A program made the translations under genes and the position numbers. 64,000 nt of DNA from Parabacteroides massiliensis. Its GTDB lineage: Bacteria > Bacteroidota > Bacteroidia > Bacteroidales > Tannerellaceae. The stretch spans positions 545,918 to 609,917 of the forward strand of contig NZ_LT700191.1 of the NCBI RefSeq assembly GCF_900155425.1, in the 5' to 3' direction. The notes beneath the pieces were generated by a model. That model was not told the DNA's origin and ran no database searches. It worked only from the letters and a program-made list of their open reading frames with translations. Below are positions 20,168 through 29,061 of this stretch, piece by piece (the first letter of the stretch is position 1; every line of letters begins with the position of its first letter).

Positions 20168-20201
20168 CAAACGGTCAAATAACAGATATAAACGATAGGA
20201 A

Positions 20202-21029
20202 ATGAGGACTTTCTTGATTATTATAGGTTTGTTCCTTTTCATAGGAAACAGTTTTGCACAATCATATGAAGAATTTATAGAAAAAAGCTACGACTTCGTA
20301 GACAAAGGCGACTTGGTTTCGGCAGAAGAGAGCCTGAAAGCGGCCATGCGCAAAGAACCTGCCAACCCACTGAACTACGCCCTGCTCACAAACCTCGGGA
20401 CCATACAACGCCGGCAGGGAAAGTTGCAGGACGCACTCGTCTCCTACACCTCCGCGCTAAGCGGCCACACAAAGAATATCACCATTCTCGAAAACCGGGC
20501 TTCTCTTTATACCGAACTGGGAGAGACAGAAAAAGCGTTGAGCGACTACAACACCCTGCTGATAGAAAACCCGGAACATCAAGAGGCGCTTTATTGCCGC
20601 GGGTTGCTCTATATACAGTTAAAAAACTTTATGTGGGCGGAACAGGACTTCGACAAGATACTGGAAGTAAACGAGAAATCGGTCCGTGCCCGCCTCGGCC
20701 ATGCCATCTTGGAAAAAATGCGCGGGAACTATGACGAAAGCGAACGAATATTCAACTACCTGATCAGCGAGATGCCTCGCGACTGGGTCCTCTACGAAGG
20801 ACGGGCAGACCTGTATTTCATGATGGGAAAGAATGCACGGGCAATGGCGGATATAGAAAAGGTCTTTACCGAAAGCGAACCGACAGCCGCCCTCTACGTG
20901 TTGAGAGGTAAAATCAAACTGGCGCAATACGAAAAGGAACGCGCCGCCCTCGACTTCAAGAAAGCCGAATCGATGGGATATGATAAAGAAGTTATCAGGG
21001 AACTTCTTAAATTGACAATGGAGAATTGA
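20202..21029 (+). CDS. Exported tetratricopeptide-repeat protein
   Basis: 275 residues. N-terminal signal peptide (MRTFLIIIGLFLFIGNSFAQ), then about six TPR units between residues 35 and 265: NYALLTNLGTIQRRQGKLQD, RASLYTELGETEKALSDYN, ALYCRGLLYIQLKNFMWAEQ, ALYVLRGKIKLAQYEKERAA. TPR arrays mediate protein-protein contacts, here in the periplasm. The last codons (LTMEN and stop) are supplied by the first copy of a TTGACAATTG-type repeat. Partner unknown. Confidence 0.85.
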   Translation: MRTFLIIIGLFLFIGNSFAQSYEEFIEKSYDFVDKGDLVSAEESLKAAMRKEPANPLNYALLTNLGTIQRRQGKLQDALVSYTSALSGHTKNITILENRASLYTELGETEKALSDYNTLLIENPEHQEALYCRGLLYIQLKNFMWAEQDFDKILEVNEKSVRARLGHAILEKMRGNYDESERIFNYLISEMPRDWVLYEGRADLYFMMGKNARAMADIEKVFTESEPTAALYVLRGKIKLAQYEKERAALDFKKAESMGYDKEVIRELLKLTMEN

Positions 21030-21100
21030 CAATTGACAATTAGGCTTCGCGTCGCCAAAATCGGCTGAAAGCCGAAAATAATTGTCAATTGTCAATTATT
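21010..21100. repeat. Inverted pair of TTGACAATTG-type intergenic repeats
   Basis: Tandem TTGACAAT units at 21011-21042 face their reverse complements at 21079-21098 (AATTGTCAATTGTCAATT). The 36-bp spacer contains its own short hairpin (TCGGCTGAAAGCCGA). Lies between the convergent TPR and leuB genes and may act as a transcript end for both. Same family as the repeats at 25788, 40041, 49990 and 51222. Confidence 0.85.
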
Positions 21101-21105
21101 ATTTA

Positions 21106-22164
21106 TTATTTATTAATGTAGTTGACAATCCAAGCCCCTACCTCTTTCGTGCCATATTTCGCACCGCCTTCCACCTGGATTTCGGGAGTGCGGACATTGG
21201 CGTCCAGAGAAGCATCCACAGCCTTGCGGATCAAAGCACCTTCCGCCTTGCAACCGAAATGTTCGAACAACATGGCAACCGAAAGGATCTGCGCCAGCGG
21301 GTTGGCGATATTCAATCCTTTAGCCTGCGGCCATGAACCATGGATCGGTTCGAACACAGGAGTGCTTTCGCCCGTCGAAGCAGAAGGGAGCAAGCCCATA
21401 GAACCGCTGATGCAAGAACCTTCGTCGGTCAGGATATCGCCAAAAGTATTCTCCGTCACCATGACATCAAAGAACCGGGGTTCCTGGATCATACGCATGG
21501 CGGCATTGTCGACATACATATAATCGGTCTGGACCTCCGGATAAGAAGGAGCCATTTCTTGTGCGATCTGGCGCCACAGACGCGAAGAGGCCAGGACATT
21601 CGCCTTGTCGACCACCGTCAGGTGTTTCTTCCGTTTCATGGCGTATTCGAAACCGACTTTCAAGATGCGCTCGATCTCCGGACGTGTGTACATGTTGGTA
21701 TCGTAAGCCTTGTCGTTATCCTGATATTTTTCTCCGAAATACATGCCTCCCGTCAGTTCACGTATGCACAGGAAATCAGCGCCATCCACCAAGTCGGCAC
21801 GAAGCGGTGATTTGTGCAGCAGGCACTTGAAAGTTTGTACGGGTCGGATATTCGCAAACAAGCCCAGTTTCTTGCGCATGGCCAACAATCCCTGCTCAGG
21901 ACGCACTTTGGCTGTCGGATCGTTGTCGAACTTCGGATCACCTACAGCAGAGAAAAGGACGGCATCCGCTTCTTTACAAATCTTATACGTCTCTTCAGGG
22001 AAAGGATCTCCCACTTTGTCGATCGCATCGGCTCCGCAAAGGGCATACTCATAATGGACCTCATGTCCGAATTTCTTACAAACGGCACTCATCACTTCCA
22101 CACCTTGTGCAGAGATTTCAGGGCCGATCCCGTCGCCGGGAAGTACAGCAATATTCAGTTTCAT
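21106..22164 (-). CDS. leuB: 3-isopropylmalate dehydrogenase
   Basis: 352 residues, usual length. NAD-dependent oxidative decarboxylation of (2R,3S)-3-isopropylmalate to 2-oxoisocaproate in leucine synthesis. Motifs: [11 protein letters not shown] at the N terminus, substrate-binding [21 protein letters not shown], catalytic Tyr in ELTGGMYFG, Lys in [10 protein letters not shown], metal ligands in [14 protein letters not shown], and NAD-binding [12 protein letters not shown]. Last gene of the leu operon, 15 bp after the upstream acyltransferase-type synthase. It may also act on methylmalate if the neighbour makes citramalate. Confidence 0.96.
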   Translation of the reverse strand: MKLNIAVLPGDGIGPEISAQGVEVMSAVCKKFGHEVHYEYALCGADAIDKVGDPFPEETYKICKEADAVLFSAVGDPKFDNDPTAKVRPEQGLLAMRKKLGLFANIRPVQTFKCLLHKSPLRADLVDGADFLCIRELTGGMYFGEKYQDNDKAYDTNMYTRPEIERILKVGFEYAMKRKKHLTVVDKANVLASSRLWRQIAQEMAPSYPEVQTDYMYVDNAAMRMIQEPRFFDVMVTENTFGDILTDEGSCISGSMGLLPSASTGESTPVFEPIHGSWPQAKGLNIANPLAQILSVAMLFEHFGCKAEGALIRKAVDASLDANVRTPEIQVEGGAKYGTKEVGAWIVNYINK

Positions 22165-22179
22165 ATCATAAATAATTTA

Positions 22180-23688
22180 TTATTGTTCTATTTTGTTCAG
22201 CATCTTCAAGGTCGCCTTGATGGCGGCTTCCGTCTGGTCCGCATCGAGACCACGGGTTTTAAAGTCCACACCTGCATAATTCCAGCTGATGATGGTCTGC
22301 ACAAAGGCATCGGTCCGTCCGCCGGGCGGTATGGAAACGGAGTAGTTGGTCAGCATCGGGAAAGGCCGGCCCAGATCAGTATATATCTTCCGTAGGGCAC
22401 GGACAAAAGCATCATACTGTCCGTCGCCGGAAGCCGATGCCTGATAGGCTTCTCCGTTGATCTCTATCTTCAAGGTGGCGACCGGCTTCAGTCCTTGTGC
22501 CAAAGACAGGGAATAATTCAGGATGCGGATACGCTGGTCGGCCATCGCATCATGATGGAGCACATCGCTGATGATATACGGAAGATCTTCCGTCGTAACC
22601 ATTTCTTTCTTGTCCCCCAGTTCGATAATCCGTTCGGTCACCTTACGCATGGAGTTTTCGTCGATGTCGATCCCCAACGATTCGAGGTTCTTGCGGATAT
22701 TCGCCTTGCCGGATGTCTTGCCGAGAGCATATTCGCGGACACGGCCGAAACGTTCGGGTAGCAGGTCATTGCAATACAGGTTGTTTTTGCTGTCGCCATC
22801 GGCATGTACGCCGGCACATTGCGTAAAGACATGCTCTCCGATAATCGGTTTGTTAGGCGGAATATGAATGCCGGAAAAGGTCTCCACCAGACGGCTGGCG
22901 TAATTGATCCGTTCCTCTTTGAGCGTCGTCTCCACACCCAACTGGTCTTTCAGCACGGCAAGCACACTACTAAGCGGGGCATTTCCGGCACGTTCACCCA
23001 ATCCGTTCAGCGTAGTATGAATTCCTTCTATGCCTGCACGGACGACAGAGTAGACATTCGCCACCGCCAAGTCGTAGTCGTTATGGGCATGGAAGTCGAA
23101 CTTCAGATCCGGATAGCGCGTAACCATTTCCTTGCAATACTCGTAGGTGTTGCCGGGATTCAGGATGCCGAGCGTATCGGGCAGCATGAAACGCCGGATA
23201 GGCAAGTCGCGGAGTGAATCGATGAAGCCGAAGACATATTCGGGCGAGTTCTTGATGCCGTTCGACCAATCTTCCAGATAGACGTTCACGGCGATTTCCC
23301 GTTCGGTCGCCAGATTGATGACGGAACGTATATCGGCAAAATGCTGTTCGGGAGTCTTACGGAGCTGCTCTGTCACGTGCCTGTAAGAGCCTTTGCAGAG
23401 TAGGTTCACCACACGGCAACCAGCCGCTTCGATCCAGTTCAGCGAAACATCGCCGTCCACAAAGCCGAGCACTTCGAGCTTCCGGATGTTCCCTGTACGT
23501 TCCGCCCAGGAAGCCACACGCTTCACGGCCTCAAACTCGCCGTCCGAGACACGCGCAGAAGCGATCTCCAGACGGTTCACACCCAGATCGAGCAATGCCT
23601 GTGCAATACTCAGTTTCTCATGCGCCGCAAAAGAAACCCCCGATGTCTGTTCCCCGTCACGCAGGGTGGTATCCATTATTTCTATCAT
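22180..23688 (-). CDS. LeuA-like acyltransferase with regulatory domain; candidate (R)-citramalate synthase
   Basis: 502 residues. HMGL-like TIM barrel with the divalent-metal and acetyl-CoA motifs [29 protein letters not shown] and NGLGERAGNAPL, and a C-terminal LeuA-type allosteric domain (ASGDGQYDAFVRALRKIY, then GVDFKTRGLDADQTEAA). It is a paralogue of LeuA (25800-27296), and the operon already holds one complete LeuA. Two readings: a second 2-isopropylmalate synthase, or a citramalate synthase that condenses pyruvate and acetyl-CoA so that LeuCD and LeuB make 2-oxobutyrate for isoleucine. The second is favoured by its place among leuC, leuD and leuB, but the acceptor-pocket residues were not resolved here. 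Confidence 0.8.
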   Translation of the reverse strand: MIEIMDTTLRDGEQTSGVSFAAHEKLSIAQALLDLGVNRLEIASARVSDGEFEAVKRVASWAERTGNIRKLEVLGFVDGDVSLNWIEAAGCRVVNLLCKGSYRHVTEQLRKTPEQHFADIRSVINLATEREIAVNVYLEDWSNGIKNSPEYVFGFIDSLRDLPIRRFMLPDTLGILNPGNTYEYCKEMVTRYPDLKFDFHAHNDYDLAVANVYSVVRAGIEGIHTTLNGLGERAGNAPLSSVLAVLKDQLGVETTLKEERINYASRLVETFSGIHIPPNKPIIGEHVFTQCAGVHADGDSKNNLYCNDLLPERFGRVREYALGKTSGKANIRKNLESLGIDIDENSMRKVTERIIELGDKKEMVTTEDLPYIISDVLHHDAMADQRIRILNYSLSLAQGLKPVATLKIEINGEAYQASASGDGQYDAFVRALRKIYTDLGRPFPMLTNYSVSIPPGGRTDAFVQTIISWNYAGVDFKTRGLDADQTEAAIKATLKMLNKIEQ

Positions 23689-23772
23689 AATTACAAAATC
23701 TTGTTTTTGTCAACATGGAGCATGGAAGACATAGTCATACAAAATGATTGTCGTCCTGTAAAGGCAAGGCTC

Positions 23773-24369
23773 TTAATAACCACAACGCCCCTTCTCGAAC
23801 GCTTCGATCCTTTCTTTGTTGGAGAGCAGATAGTCGATGTCGTCGAGGCCGTTTACCAGACAGGCTTTTTTGTAGGCATTGATGTCGAAGTGTTCGCTCT
23901 TGCCCGTAGCCTTGTTGGTGATGGTTTGGGCAGGCAGGTCGACTTCGACTTCTGTTTTCGGATCGGCAAAAATCGAGTCGAAAAGCTCAGCCAGGAAAGG
24001 TTCGCTAACCACCACTGGGAGAACGAAGTTATTCAGTTCATTGTTTTTATGTATATCCGCAAAGAAACTGGAGACGACTACGCGGAAACCGTAATCGGCA
24101 ATCGCCCAAGCTGCATGTTCGCGGCTGGAACCCGAACCGAAGTTCTTTCCTGCCACCAGTATCTGTCCGCCGTAGGTCGGATCGTTCAGGACAAACGACT
24201 CTATTTTGTTTCCCTGCTTGTCGTAGCGCCAGTCGCGGAACAGGTTTTCGCCGAATCCTTCTTTGTCGGTTGCTTTCAGGAAACGGGCTGGGATGATCTG
24301 GTCCGTATCCACATTTTCGAGAGGAAGAGGAACACAGGTCGATGTTATGATATTGAATTTCTGTTTCAT
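23773..24369 (-). CDS. leuD: 3-isopropylmalate dehydratase small subunit
   Basis: 198 residues, typical size. Swivel domain of the LeuCD isomerase: [12 protein letters not shown] near the N terminus and the substrate-loop motif [17 protein letters not shown]. Works with LeuC to convert 2-isopropylmalate into 3-isopropylmalate. Separated by 25 bp from leuC, a gap filled by a GATTTATGATTT-type repeat, and by 84 bp from the downstream synthase-like gene. Confidence 0.96.
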   Translation of the reverse strand: MKQKFNIITSTCVPLPLENVDTDQIIPARFLKATDKEGFGENLFRDWRYDKQGNKIESFVLNDPTYGGQILVAGKNFGSGSSREHAAWAIADYGFRVVVSSFFADIHKNNELNNFVLPVVVSEPFLAELFDSIFADPKTEVEVDLPAQTITNKATGKSEHFDINAYKKACLVNGLDDIDYLLSNKERIEAFEKGRCGY

Positions 24370-24397
24370 CTTTTATGTTTTATGATTTATGATTTCA
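24370..24397. repeat. GATTTATGATTT-type intergenic repeat (leuC/leuD)
   Basis: TTTTATGATTTATGATTTC fills the gap between leuC and leuD. Same AT-rich family as at 52189-52282 and 54454-54546, but here one arm only. Confidence 0.65.
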
Positions 24398-25789
24398 AAA
24401 AAACGTCCTCGGATCCGTAATCTCGCCTGTCACGGCTGCTGCCGCCGCCACCAGTGGTCCGGCCAGGATCGTGCGGGCGCCCGGTCCCTGACGTCCTTCG
24501 AAGTTGCGGTTGCTTGTCGAAACGGCATATTTCCCTGCCGGGATCTTATCGTCATTCATTGCCAGGCAAGCCGAGCATCCCGGTTGGCGCAACTGGAAAC
24601 CGGCTTCTTCAAATATCTTGTCCAACCCTTCCTCGCGGATCTGCGCATCGACCATCCAGGAGCCGGGGACCAGCCAGGCGATCACATGGTCTGCTTTCTT
24701 CCGTCCCTTTACGATGGAGGCAAAAGCGCGGAAGTCTTCGATACGGCCATTGGTGCAGGAACCCAAGAACACATAGTCGATCTTTTTGCCCAGCAACGAT
24801 TCGCCAGGTTCGAAACCCATATATTTCATCGATTTCATAAAAGAGGTTTTCTCCACTTCGTTCATGCCTTCGATGGTCGGGATATGTCCGGTGATGCCCA
24901 TTCCCATACCCGGATTGGTTCCATAGGTTATCATCGGTTCGATATCGGCTGCGTCAAACAGGATTTCCTTGTCGAACACGGCATCGTCGTCGCTCTTCAA
25001 TGTTTTCCAATAGGCGACCGCCTTGTCCCATTCTTCGCCGGCAGGAGCATTTTCACGTCCTTTGAGATAGGCGAACGTTGTTTCGTCGGGAGCGATCATA
25101 CCGCCACGCGCCCCCATTTCGATAGACAGGTTGCACAAAGTCAAGCGCCCCTCCATCGTCAGGCTGCGGATCGCCGATCCTGCATATTCGATGAAATAGC
25201 CGGTGGCACCGCTGGTCGTCACTTTCGACATGATATAGAGGGCGACATCTTTTGCCGTCACCCCTTTCCCCAGGTTACCTTCCACACGGATACGCATGGT
25301 TTTCGGCTTTGCCTGCAAGATACACTGCGAAGCCATCACCATTTCCACTTCGCTGGTCCCGATACCGAAAGCGACAGCACCGACCGCCCCGTGGGTGGAG
25401 GTGTGCGAGTCACCGCAAACGATCGTCATACCCGGCAAGGTCAGTCCGCGTTCGGGACCTACCACATGGATAATGCCGTTCCGCGGATCCATCATGCCAT
25501 AATGAGTCAGCCCAAATTCGGCAGCGTTCTTGGCCAACGTATCGACCTGGTTCTTCGAGACTGGGTCTTCGATCGGCTTATCCTGATCGTGTGTCGGCGT
25601 GTTATGGTCAGGCATGCAATAGATGCGTTCCGGCCGAAGCGGTTTCAAACCACGTCGACGCATGCCGGCAAAAGCCTGCGGGCTGGTCACTTCATGACAG
25701 TACAACCTGTCGATGTAAAGCTGTGTGGGTCCCTCTTCGATCATCGTCACCACGTGGGAATCCCAAATCTTGTCAAATAATGTATTCAT
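24395..25789 (-). CDS. leuC: 3-isopropylmalate dehydratase large subunit
   Basis: 464 residues from the ATG at 25789 ([14 protein letters not shown]); a TTG three codons upstream falls in the intergenic repeat. Aconitase-fold [4Fe-4S] enzyme: the cluster cysteines lie in [15 protein letters not shown] and [11 protein letters not shown]; other landmarks are [16 protein letters not shown] and [14 protein letters not shown] near the end. Partner of LeuD. Ten bp after the leuA stop, so translationally close-coupled in the operon. Confidence 0.97.
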   Translation of the reverse strand: MNTLFDKIWDSHVVTMIEEGPTQLYIDRLYCHEVTSPQAFAGMRRRGLKPLRPERIYCMPDHNTPTHDQDKPIEDPVSKNQVDTLAKNAAEFGLTHYGMMDPRNGIIHVVGPERGLTLPGMTIVCGDSHTSTHGAVGAVAFGIGTSEVEMVMASQCILQAKPKTMRIRVEGNLGKGVTAKDVALYIMSKVTTSGATGYFIEYAGSAIRSLTMEGRLTLCNLSIEMGARGGMIAPDETTFAYLKGRENAPAGEEWDKAVAYWKTLKSDDDAVFDKEILFDAADIEPMITYGTNPGMGMGITGHIPTIEGMNEVEKTSFMKSMKYMGFEPGESLLGKKIDYVFLGSCTNGRIEDFRAFASIVKGRKKADHVIAWLVPGSWMVDAQIREEGLDKIFEEAGFQLRQPGCSACLAMNDDKIPAGKYAVSTSNRNFEGRQGPGARTILAGPLVAAAAAVTGEITDPRTFF

Positions 25790-25802
25790 AATTGTCAATT
25801 CA
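25788..25802. repeat. Single TTGACAATT-type repeat unit (leuA/leuC)
   Basis: ATAATTGTCAATTCA spans the start codon region of leuC and the stop codon of leuA; a single unit of the family seen as inverted pairs elsewhere in the window. Confidence 0.5.
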
Positions 25803-27296
25803 TTTCACAAATTTATTAATTGCATCGATAAAAGCCTCGACCGAAGCGGCTATTATATCGGTATTGGCGGCAAAACCGTAATAACGGTTTCCTTCGAACT
25901 CGACCTGCATGTGCACTTTTCCCATGTCGTCGCTGCCTTTGTTGATCGCCTGGATCAGGAATTCCTGGATCGTCATCGTACGGTGTATAATGGACTTCAC
26001 CGCCTTGATGGCCGCATCGACAGGCCCGTTGCCGGAAGCGGCAGCTTCGAACTTCTCGCCAGCGATGTCCAAGCAAACACTGGCCACGGACTGCAGACCG
26101 ACACCGGAGGTCACCTGCAAGTACTCCAGCTTGATGCGGTGCATAGCCGTACGGTCCTTGCCGGCAAGCATCAGAACATCGTCGTCGTTGATGTCTTTCT
26201 TGCGGTCGGCAAGTTTCAAGAATTCTTCATAGACCTTATCCAGTTTTTCTTGCGACAGCTCGACGCCTAACACCTGCAGGCGATGCTTCAACGCAGCTCG
26301 TCCGCTACGGGCAGTCAGCACGATTGCGTTATCGTCGATCCCCACATCTTTCGGGTCGATGATTTCATAACTTTCGCGATTCTTCAAAACGCCGTCCTGA
26401 TGGATACCAGAAGAATGGGCGAACGCGTTACGTCCGACGATCGCTTTGTTCGGCTGGATCGGCATATTCATCAGGCTCGAAACCATGCGGCTGACTCCGT
26501 ATATCTTGGTCGTATTGATGTTGGTGATGATCTCACGTTCCTTATGGCTCTTGAAGATCATGGCGATTTCTTCCAAAGAGGTATTGCCGGCACGCTCGCC
26601 TATGCCATTTATAGTGACTTCCACTTGGCGTGCACCGTTCAAGACGCCCTGCACGGTGTTGGCAGTCGCCATCCCCAAGTCGTTATGGCAGTGAGTCGAA
26701 AGGATCGCCTTTTCAATACCGTCTACATGTTCCATCAGATATTTGATCTTCGCACCATATTCGTCCGGCAGGCAATAGCCGGTCGTATCGGGGATATTGA
26801 CAACCGTCGCACCGGCTTTGATGACCGCTTCTACCACACGCGCCAGATAGACATTGTCCGTTCTTCCGGCATCTTCGCAATAGAACTCGACATCCTCCAC
26901 ATATTTCTTCGCATATCGGGTAGCAGCGATAGCTCGTTCCAAAATATCTTCCTGGTTGGAGTTGAACTTATACTTGATATGATAATCGGATGTCCCGATC
27001 CCTGTATGAATACGTCCGCGCTTCGCATATTTCAAGGCCTCGGCAGCCACATCGATGTCTTTTTCCACCGCACGGGTAAGCGCACAGATTGTAGGCCATG
27101 TTACGGCTTTCGATATTTCAACGACACTATTGAAATCGCCCGGACTCGACACGGGAAAACCGGCTTCTATCACGTCTACACCCAGTTCTTCCAGTGCTTT
27201 GGCAACCTGAATCTTTTCAATACTGTTTAACTGGCACCCCGGTACCTGTTCGCCGTCGCGCAATGTTGTGTCGAAAATAAATAATCTGTCTGACAT
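25800..27296 (-). CDS. leuA: 2-isopropylmalate synthase
   Basis: 498 residues. First enzyme of the leucine branch: condenses 2-oxoisovalerate with acetyl-CoA. Motifs: [17 protein letters not shown], metal-binding [29 protein letters not shown], flexible-domain [12 protein letters not shown], and the C-terminal leucine-feedback domain ([35 protein letters not shown]). Start at 27296 is 58 bp past the leader terminator and is the only ATG in phase near the domain start. First structural gene of leuA-leuC-leuD-(synthase-like)-leuB; expression is likely controlled by the upstream attenuator as well as feedback inhibition. Confidence 0.97.
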   Translation of the reverse strand: MSDRLFIFDTTLRDGEQVPGCQLNSIEKIQVAKALEELGVDVIEAGFPVSSPGDFNSVVEISKAVTWPTICALTRAVEKDIDVAAEALKYAKRGRIHTGIGTSDYHIKYKFNSNQEDILERAIAATRYAKKYVEDVEFYCEDAGRTDNVYLARVVEAVIKAGATVVNIPDTTGYCLPDEYGAKIKYLMEHVDGIEKAILSTHCHNDLGMATANTVQGVLNGARQVEVTINGIGERAGNTSLEEIAMIFKSHKEREIITNINTTKIYGVSRMVSSLMNMPIQPNKAIVGRNAFAHSSGIHQDGVLKNRESYEIIDPKDVGIDDNAIVLTARSGRAALKHRLQVLGVELSQEKLDKVYEEFLKLADRKKDINDDDVLMLAGKDRTAMHRIKLEYLQVTSGVGLQSVASVCLDIAGEKFEAAASGNGPVDAAIKAVKSIIHRTMTIQEFLIQAINKGSDDMGKVHMQVEFEGNRYYGFAANTDIIAASVEAFIDAINKFVK

Positions 27297-27354
27297 AGTT
27301 CTTATCGTCTTAAATTAATTTGTTAATATCTTTTTTGTAAATTACTTGAACGAA

Positions 27355-27390
27355 AAAAGCCTTTCTCACAAGGAAGTGAGAAAGGCTTTT
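27355..27390 (-). terminator. Attenuator terminator of the leu operon
   Basis: On the minus strand AAAAGCCTTTCTCAC, loop TTCCTT, GTGAGAAAGGCTTTT and then a T-run: a 15-bp stem placed 58 bp before leuA and after the leader ORF. Its 5' arm with adjoining bases (TCTCACTTCC, 27372-27381) can instead pair with GGAAGTGAGA (27422-27431) at the leader stop codon, which would disrupt the terminator. Confidence 0.92.
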
Positions 27391-27423
27391 CATATCTTAA
27401 TGCCCAGCAAAGCATATACAGTC

Positions 27424-27498
27424 TCACTTCCTATCCTGTCCCCAGAGTAGAATAATATTTAGAGAAATAATGAGACTATTTAGCTTTTCCTGTTTCAT
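27424..27498 (-). CDS. Leucine/isoleucine-rich leader peptide of the leu operon
   Basis: 24-residue ORF starting with ATG at 27498, preceded by AAAGGACGAT as a Shine-Dalgarno-like site (unusually good for Bacteroidetes). The central part reads LNSLIISLNIILLW: 6 Leu in the whole peptide, including CTA-CTC in a row, and 4 Ile. The stop TGA lies inside the antiterminator arm (27422-27431). A further segment, AGTCTCA within the leader codons (27471-27477), can pair with TGAGACT at the stop (27420-27426), giving the 1:2, 2:3 and 3:4 pairings of classic attenuation. A function in trans is not implied; translation itself would be the signal. Confidence 0.85.
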   Translation of the reverse strand: MKQEKLNSLIISLNIILLWGQDRK

Positions 27499-27531
27499 AT
27501 CGTCCTTTAGCTTGTTTTTGTTTGAACGCTG

Positions 27532-27562
27532 CAAAGATACAGCCTTTTTTTAAACCGCCAAA
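27532..27562 (-). promoter_or_regulatory. leu operon promoter
   Basis: Minus strand TTTG (27559-27562), 19-bp spacer, TATCTTTG (27532-27539): both boxes and spacing match the Bacteroidetes sigma-ABfr consensus. Transcription should start near 27525, about 27 nt before the leader ATG. Confidence 0.85.
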
Positions 27563-27728
27563 TATAATTCGAAGTTTTTTATCAATGTTTTCTTATAAAA
27601 TGTAAGACGAACGCACTCTGATAACGTCAATTCATAATTCCCCAAAAGCGAACTATCGGATATAGGCATTTATCACTTGCAGTACGAAGTTCTGATCCTA
27701 CTCATAACGCTTTTCGGTATCCGCGAAG
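27563..27728. other. Intergenic stretch upstream of the leu promoter
   Basis: No ORF or clear structure seen here; it separates the leu promoter from the 3' end of the minus-strand lipoprotein gene at 27729, without an obvious hairpin terminator for that gene. Confidence 0.4.
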
Positions 27729-28838
27729 TTATTTCTTTGAAAGAATTAAGATCGGATTAGATTCTTCATCCAACAATTCTACTAATTCAGATAATTTCTC
27801 ATTTTTGATCTTATCCTTATAGCGAATAATATAATCTGCCGGTATATAATCAATTAGATACTCCGTCGATACCCATTTAGGCCAGAAGAAATGAAAACCG
27901 TTTTTCACTGTTATACCTCCAATTGGATCTTGAACAGTTAATATTTGATCATTACTTTTGTCAATGATCACTTTTTTATTTTTACCATGGAACACATAGT
28001 CTACATAAATATAATCATTTGTTTCAGAAACATCTGACAAATAAGCATAATTTTCATACTCTTTATTGAACAATTCGTAACTACTCAGTAATCGATAAGG
28101 CAATTTACTATTTTCAAAATCAAACACATATCTGATTGACAGGTTATTTTGATGTTGATCATAGGTATATATCGTATCATTGAAATTCTGTCGGACCAAC
28201 ATTTTCTCCTTACTTAGCAAGTGCATATTTTTGACGCTTGGAAGCGCAAACATATCCTGAAACTCATACTGAATATCATTGGAAGAACGATATAAAACCT
28301 CTCCATCCGTTTTCATTACCTGCAACTTGAATAATTCATTACCTAAATTCATAAAAGTAAGGAATATCCGATTACTGTTATATTCTATATTCCGCACAAG
28401 TCCTTCGTAAGGGATGGAATGTTGAAATTCATTATCAAAACTATACATTGCGATCTTCCCTCCCATCATGTCCCACAAAAAAGCTATTTCTTGCTTTTCG
28501 TCTATTGCAAAATCAAAAATCCCTTGAACATCCGAAGGAGATTCTCCATATTGCCCAATATTGTTCAGAAATTTACCTTCCAGCGAAAACCGATATAAAG
28601 AAATATCTGATTTTACGAAAATGTACTTATCAGTCAAAACAATCTTGTCCATATAACCTATCGGACATCGTTCATTGAACTCCAAAGCAATATAATGCAA
28701 ATCACCACTATCAAAGCTACCAGCATCTGCATGTTGTACCTTTTGAATATCATAGACCTTATATCCGGACTTTGTATTTTCCGTATTACAGCCACAGAAC
28801 ATAGATAAGAAAATAATGTAAAATACTAAATGTTTCAT
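27729..28838 (-). CDS. 6-bladed beta-propeller lipoprotein
   Basis: 369 residues from the ATG at 28838 (MKHLVFYIIFLSMFCGC, lipobox Cys17). ATGs at 28856 and 28853 would put charged residues ahead of the signal peptide and are less likely. Pattern matches the Bacteroidales 6-bladed beta-propeller family (BF3164-like): an opening strand HYIALEFNERCPIGYMDKIVLTD, then YRFSLEGKFLNNIGQYGESP and DFAIDEKQEIAFLWD, the recurring form seen per blade. Function of the family is unknown; often found in strain-variable sets. Codon usage is AT-richer than the leu operon beside it. Confidence 0.8.
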   Translation of the reverse strand: MKHLVFYIIFLSMFCGCNTENTKSGYKVYDIQKVQHADAGSFDSGDLHYIALEFNERCPIGYMDKIVLTDKYIFVKSDISLYRFSLEGKFLNNIGQYGESPSDVQGIFDFAIDEKQEIAFLWDMMGGKIAMYSFDNEFQHSIPYEGLVRNIEYNSNRIFLTFMNLGNELFKLQVMKTDGEVLYRSSNDIQYEFQDMFALPSVKNMHLLSKEKMLVRQNFNDTIYTYDQHQNNLSIRYVFDFENSKLPYRLLSSYELFNKEYENYAYLSDVSETNDYIYVDYVFHGKNKKVIIDKSNDQILTVQDPIGGITVKNGFHFFWPKWVSTEYLIDYIPADYIIRYKDKIKNEKLSELVELLDEESNPILILSKK

Positions 28839-28971
28839 TTTATCAATTTTCATCATTTAATCTTCATCATAAATAAGGAAGCCCATTTCCGTCAATCATG
28901 AATTTCACGAGATGAGCTCTTTCTTTATAAATGAAAACAGTTTTTGTATAGTATTTAAATCCATCGCTTCG

Positions 28972-28979
28972 CAAAGATA
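28972..28979 (-). promoter_or_regulatory. -7 element for the beta-propeller lipoprotein
   Basis: TATCTTTG on the minus strand, about 134 bp before the preferred start codon, giving a long leader. Confidence 0.45.
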
Positions 28980-29061
28980 AAAAATACTATATGAAAATCA
29001 ACAACTATTTAAAACAAAACATTTTATTATTCAAAATCCAGATGAAGCACAAAAGCCTAAT

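Noticed and set aside
24389-25780. 463-codon + strand frame opposite leuC
   Set aside because: Shadow of leuC, which has its complete cluster cysteines in the other strand; His/Arg-rich translation typical of an antisense frame.
27423-27540. T-box or leucine riboswitch instead of an attenuator peptide
   Set aside because: No T-box core, specifier loop or conserved NGGN motif seen; the Leu/Ile-rich ORF with a stop codon inside the antiterminator arm explains the region better.
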